From Salinibacterium sp. SWN248 (GTDB lineage Bacteria > Actinomycetota > Actinomycetes > Actinomycetales > Microbacteriaceae), in the NCBI RefSeq assembly GCF_015864575.1, contig NZ_JADYWW010000002.1, positions 1 to 64,000 on the forward strand: a DNA stretch of 64,000 nucleotides, written 5' to 3'. The notes under the pieces are model-generated. The model was not told where the DNA came from. It saw nothing but the letters and a program-made list of their open reading frames with translations, and made no database searches. The position numbers and the translations under genes were made by a program. Shown here one piece after another: positions 61,443-64,000 of this stretch (positions are counted from its first letter, which is position 1; every line of letters starts with the position of its first letter).

Positions 61443-62182
61443 TGAGCGACAACTACGTCATTCGGGTTGACGACGCCGGCATCCGGTTCCGCCTCAACCG
61501 CCGCTCACGCCGCAGCTTCAAAGACCTCTTTGCCGGCCGCAAGCGCCGCGCACGCTCCGACGAGTTCTGGGCGCTGCGCAATGTCAGTTTCGACGTCACC
61601 GCTGGTGAAGCAATTGGTGTTGTTGGCCGCAACGGTCAGGGCAAGTCCACGCTACTCAAGCTCGTGGCCGAAGTCATGCTCGCCGACGAAGGCACCGTGC
61701 ACGTTGGTGAGGGCGTCGCCCCGCTCATCGAAATCACGGGTGGATTCGTTGACGACTTGAGCGTGCGCGACAACGTGTACCTCACGGCAGGACTGCACGG
61801 CATGACCAAGCGCGAGATCAACGAACGCTTCGACGAGATCATCGAGTTCGCCGAAATCGAACGTTTTATCGATACGCCCTACAAGCATCTTTCGAGCGGG
61901 ATGCGCGTGCGCATTGCTTTCGCCGTGATCTCGCGCCTCGAGGAACCCATCATTTTGGTGGATGAAGTTCTCGCCGTTGGCGACAAGGCATTCCGCGAGA
62001 AGTGTTACCGCCGCATCGAGGAACTCTTGAAGGGCGGCCGCACGCTCTTCTTCGTCTCCCACAACGAACGAGACCTGCGCCGCTTCTGCACGCGAGGCCT
62101 CTACCTCGACAAGGGTGAGCTCGTGCTCGACGGGCCGATCAACGATGTGCTCGCGCGCTATAACGAGGACTACGGCGCCTAA
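61442..62182 (+). CDS. TagH/ABC-type polysaccharide export ATPase
   Basis: ATPase partner of the preceding permease, 246 residues. Walker A VVGRNGQGKSTLLKLVA, signature LSSGMRVRIAFAV, Walker B IILVDEVLAVGD (the DE followed by VLAVGD is typical of O-antigen and teichoic-acid exporters), switch His in FFVSHNERD. It lacks the C-terminal carbohydrate-binding domain of some relatives. ATG overlaps the permease stop. Confidence 0.92.
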   Translation: MSDNYVIRVDDAGIRFRLNRRSRRSFKDLFAGRKRRARSDEFWALRNVSFDVTAGEAIGVVGRNGQGKSTLLKLVAEVMLADEGTVHVGEGVAPLIEITGGFVDDLSVRDNVYLTAGLHGMTKREINERFDEIIEFAEIERFIDTPYKHLSSGMRVRIAFAVISRLEEPIILVDEVLAVGDKAFREKCYRRIEELLKGGRTLFFVSHNERDLRRFCTRGLYLDKGELVLDGPINDVLARYNEDYGA

Positions 62183-62280
62183 CCGCCCAACGACGCACCA
62201 ACGACGCACCAACGTCACGGTTGCTCAACGGCTGCCCAACTCTCGGAGTGCCGTCAGAGTCCTCCGGTACGGTTAAAACT

Positions 62281-63123
62281 ATGGCTAAAATCGAAGTGAG
62301 CACCTCACACCCCATGGTGGTGCGCGGAATCGACCGAGTACTCACCGTGCAGCGTCCCGTCGTGTTGGCCCACATCCGCAGCATCCGTCGCAGCAAGCCG
62401 CACGCGACTCCGGATGAGATTATTGCCGTTCTGGAGCGCCGCTATCTGGCCGCCGTCACCACCGGTGGCGCCCTCGTAGGCGCAAGTGCCGCCATCCCCG
62501 CCGTCGGCACGGGAACCTCGCTCGCGCTCTCGAGCGTTGAGACGGCCGGGTTCCTTGAGGCCAGCGCGCTCTTTGCTCAATCGGTCACTGAAGTGCACGG
62601 CATCGTCGTTGATGACCCCGACCGCGCACGCGCGCTCGTTATGACGATGGTGCTCGGCACCGCCGGCAGCGACCTCGTGAAACAACTGGCCGCTCAAGCA
62701 AGCGGCACGGGCGCCGCGCGCTCGGCGTACTGGGGCGAAACCCTCGCCAAGGGCCTGCCAACCACGCTCATGGGTCCGATTGCTGACCGCATCAAGCACA
62801 CCTTCCTCAAACGGTACGCTGCAGCCCAAGGCACCAACATCGTGGGTCGCCTCATGCCCTTCGGTATCGGCGCCGTGATCGGCGGTGGCGGAAACAACAT
62901 TCTGGGCCGTCAGATTATCCGCACAGCCCGCCAAGGCTTCGGGCCAGCACCGGCAACCCTGCCATCCTGGCTTGAGCCCGTAATTGCGCTGCCGAAAGCG
63001 CCCAAGACGCCCAAAATGCGGGGCGAGCGCAAGAAGCTACCGGCGCTGCCCAAATTGCCGCAGTTGCCACAGCGACGCAAGCGCCAAGGATGGGTCGAGC
63101 TCGAGAGCGATGACCAGCCCTAG
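62281..63123 (+). CDS. conserved-looking protein of unknown function in the wall-polymer cluster
   Basis: Not recognised. The 280 residues start at MAKIEVSTSHPMVVRGIDRV; upstream frame sequence to 62221 is not protein-like. Residues about 60-90 and 190-215 are Gly/Ala-rich and moderately hydrophobic (VGASAAIPAVGTGTSLALSS; GIGAVIGGGGNNILG), perhaps membrane-associated. The C-terminal 60 residues are a Pro/Lys-rich basic tail. A TACGGT box 7 nt before the ATG suggests a leaderless mRNA. It lies between the exporter and the glycerophosphotransferase. Confidence 0.65.
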   Translation: MAKIEVSTSHPMVVRGIDRVLTVQRPVVLAHIRSIRRSKPHATPDEIIAVLERRYLAAVTTGGALVGASAAIPAVGTGTSLALSSVETAGFLEASALFAQSVTEVHGIVVDDPDRARALVMTMVLGTAGSDLVKQLAAQASGTGAARSAYWGETLAKGLPTTLMGPIADRIKHTFLKRYAAAQGTNIVGRLMPFGIGAVIGGGGNNILGRQIIRTARQGFGPAPATLPSWLEPVIALPKAPKTPKMRGERKKLPALPKLPQLPQRRKRQGWVELESDDQP

Positions 63124-63128
63124 ATCAG

Positions 63129-64000
63129 CTACTCGTTAGACGTCGGCTCATCGTCGTCATCCTCGAAAGGATCCGCTTCGCTCGACGGTCGATCGCCAAT
63201 GTGCAACTGGGCGTGACGGTGCCACAGGGCGATCAACGTTTCAACGGCCGCGTGGAAGCGAGCAGTCGCGGCGCCAGGAGTCGTGTCACCGAAGTGACGC
63301 TCAGCCCAATAACCGAGGCGTTCCTTCGCCTCAGTGTCGAATTGCACGCGCTGGGCGATCGCAAGGATGTCGCCAGCTTGGTCGGCGCGTAACCACTCGC
63401 ACGCTCCAAGGTAGCCACCCTCATCGATGTCAGCGTGCTCGGAGAGCGGACGCGTGACGATGAGCGGTTTGCCGGTGGCGAGCCGGTCATAGACCATCGC
63501 CGAGACGTCAGTGATGGCGACATCCGCTGCGACAAGCTGCCAGCCCATCTCTTTGCCGTCGTCGTAGATGTGCTGCACCGACGGGTCAGTTTCGTTCGCT
63601 TCGGCAATCGCAGCAATGATCGCGATGTTGGCGCGCTTGTATTCAGGGTCGACAACACCACTGCGCGGGTGCGGGCGATAAATCAGGCGGTGCTTGTCGC
63701 TCGCGAGAACCGCGTTCGTCAACGTAACGCCGTGACTGGCGATGGAACCGTAGGCGGCAGCATCGCGGTCGCCCTCCCAGGTGGGGGCGTAGAGCACAAC
63801 GGTGCGGTCGTCGGGAGCGTACGGCAATTCTCCGGCGAAATGGTCGGCCTGCGGACGCCCGATCGGGATTGCCTTCTTGGCGACATCGAAATCCCAGAGC
63901 TTGTAGCTCAAACGATCGAGCGCGGCATCCCCGGCTACAAGACTGAAGTCATAGGCCTTGAACTGGTTCGTCGTCATGTACATCTTGTCGCTCTCACCAT
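63129..64000 (-). CDS. CDP-glycerol glycerophosphotransferase family protein (5' end cut by the window)
   Basis: C-terminal 290 residues of a TagF/TarB-type transferase that adds glycerol-phosphate from CDP-glycerol to wall polymers. The frame stays open to the window edge, giving HGESDKMYMTTNQFKAYDF, where the first His codon is split at base 64000; the HGxSDK motif is diagnostic. Also present: VVLYAPTWEGD, RLIYRPHPRSG, AITDVSAMVYDRLATGKPLIVT. A highly acidic tail (EADPFEDDDDEPTSNE) ends the protein. The N-terminal part lies outside the window. Confidence 0.88.
   Translation of the reverse strand, partial: GESDKMYMTTNQFKAYDFSLVAGDAALDRLSYKLWDFDVAKKAIPIGRPQADHFAGELPYAPDDRTVVLYAPTWEGDRDAAAYGSIASHGVTLTNAVLASDKHRLIYRPHPRSGVVDPEYKRANIAIIAAIAEANETDPSVQHIYDDGKEMGWQLVAADVAITDVSAMVYDRLATGKPLIVTRPLSEHADIDEGGYLGACEWLRADQAGDILAIAQRVQFDTEAKERLGYWAERHFGDTTPGAATARFHAAVETLIALWHRHAQLHIGDRPSSEADPFEDDDDEPTSNE

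Noticed and set aside
62188-62215. 11-bp tandem repeat (CAACGACGCAC, two copies and a partial third)
   Set aside because: Real but short, between two genes, with no pairing potential or reading frame significance seen.

Overview
The window looks like part of an actinobacterial chromosome, most likely Microbacteriaceae (Micrococcales). Base composition is high-GC. The tmRNA encodes an actinobacterial-type tag (ANSKRTDFALAA). The order prfB-ftsE-ftsX-smpB near ssrA, a DUF3039 gene, actinobacterial Tad genes and a class I xylose isomerase of about 396 residues all fit. At least nine genes have a TAnnnT -10 box exactly 6 nt before the start codon, the leaderless-mRNA arrangement common in Actinobacteria. 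Species cannot be named from the sequence alone.

Layout. 0.3-4.2 kb: a GNAT acetyltransferase and the Leloir operon galE-galT-galK behind a 19-bp inverted repeat. 4.2-9.3 kb: ssrA (minus), a glutaredoxin-like/SIMPL pair (plus), then smpB, ftsX, ftsE and prfB (minus), which cover ribosome rescue, division and translation termination. 9.4-12.0 kb: an MFS transporter, a LysE-type exporter and an NAD(P)-binding protein. 12.2-13.7 kb: the pilin-like end of a Tad locus (TadG-like, two TadE-like, one small protein). 13.8-20.1 kb: a BCCT transporter, a Gfo/Idh/MocA oxidoreductase, a secreted PHB-depolymerase-like esterase, a candidate structured RNA leader and a sortase-anchored repeat protein. 20.3-23.6 kb: a dynamin-like GTPase pair. 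23.6-26.7 kb: tadC, tadB, tadA, separated by about 10 kb from the other Tad genes.

26.7-31.0 kb is a visibly AT-richer accessory island: a C5-cytosine DNA methyltransferase, a ParB-domain protein and an unrecognised protein with PD-(D/E)XK-like features. Together they look like a restriction-modification or defence module, and this is the best candidate here for an undescribed system. 31.0-33.0 kb: an ArsR regulator with a SulP transporter. 33.0-42.6 kb: sugar catabolism, with a GH1 beta-glucosidase, a ROK regulator, a ChvE-type ABC importer and the divergent xylA-xylB. 42.6-44.1 kb: MarR and a DMT exporter. 44.3-46.4 kb: a small GTPase, a Roadblock protein and a DUF2510 protein, resembling MglA/MglB or a conservon fragment.

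46.5-51.7 kb holds a membrane protein, a clavaminate-synthase-like oxygenase apparently starting at ATT, tRNA-Leu(UAG), an HxlR-regulated oxidoreductase, a DedA protein and a HEAT-repeat protein. 51.8-55.7 kb holds the housekeeping genes rdgB, rph, murI and pncB plus DUF3039. 55.8-59.6 kb is an ABC exporter whose ATPase carries a roughly 500-residue low-complexity N-terminus. 59.8-64.0 kb is a cell-wall polymer (teichoic-acid-like) cluster: a nucleotidyltransferase, a TagG/TagH-like ABC exporter, an unknown protein, and a CDP-glycerol glycerophosphotransferase cut by the window end.

All functional names rest on reading motifs by eye. No database search was run.
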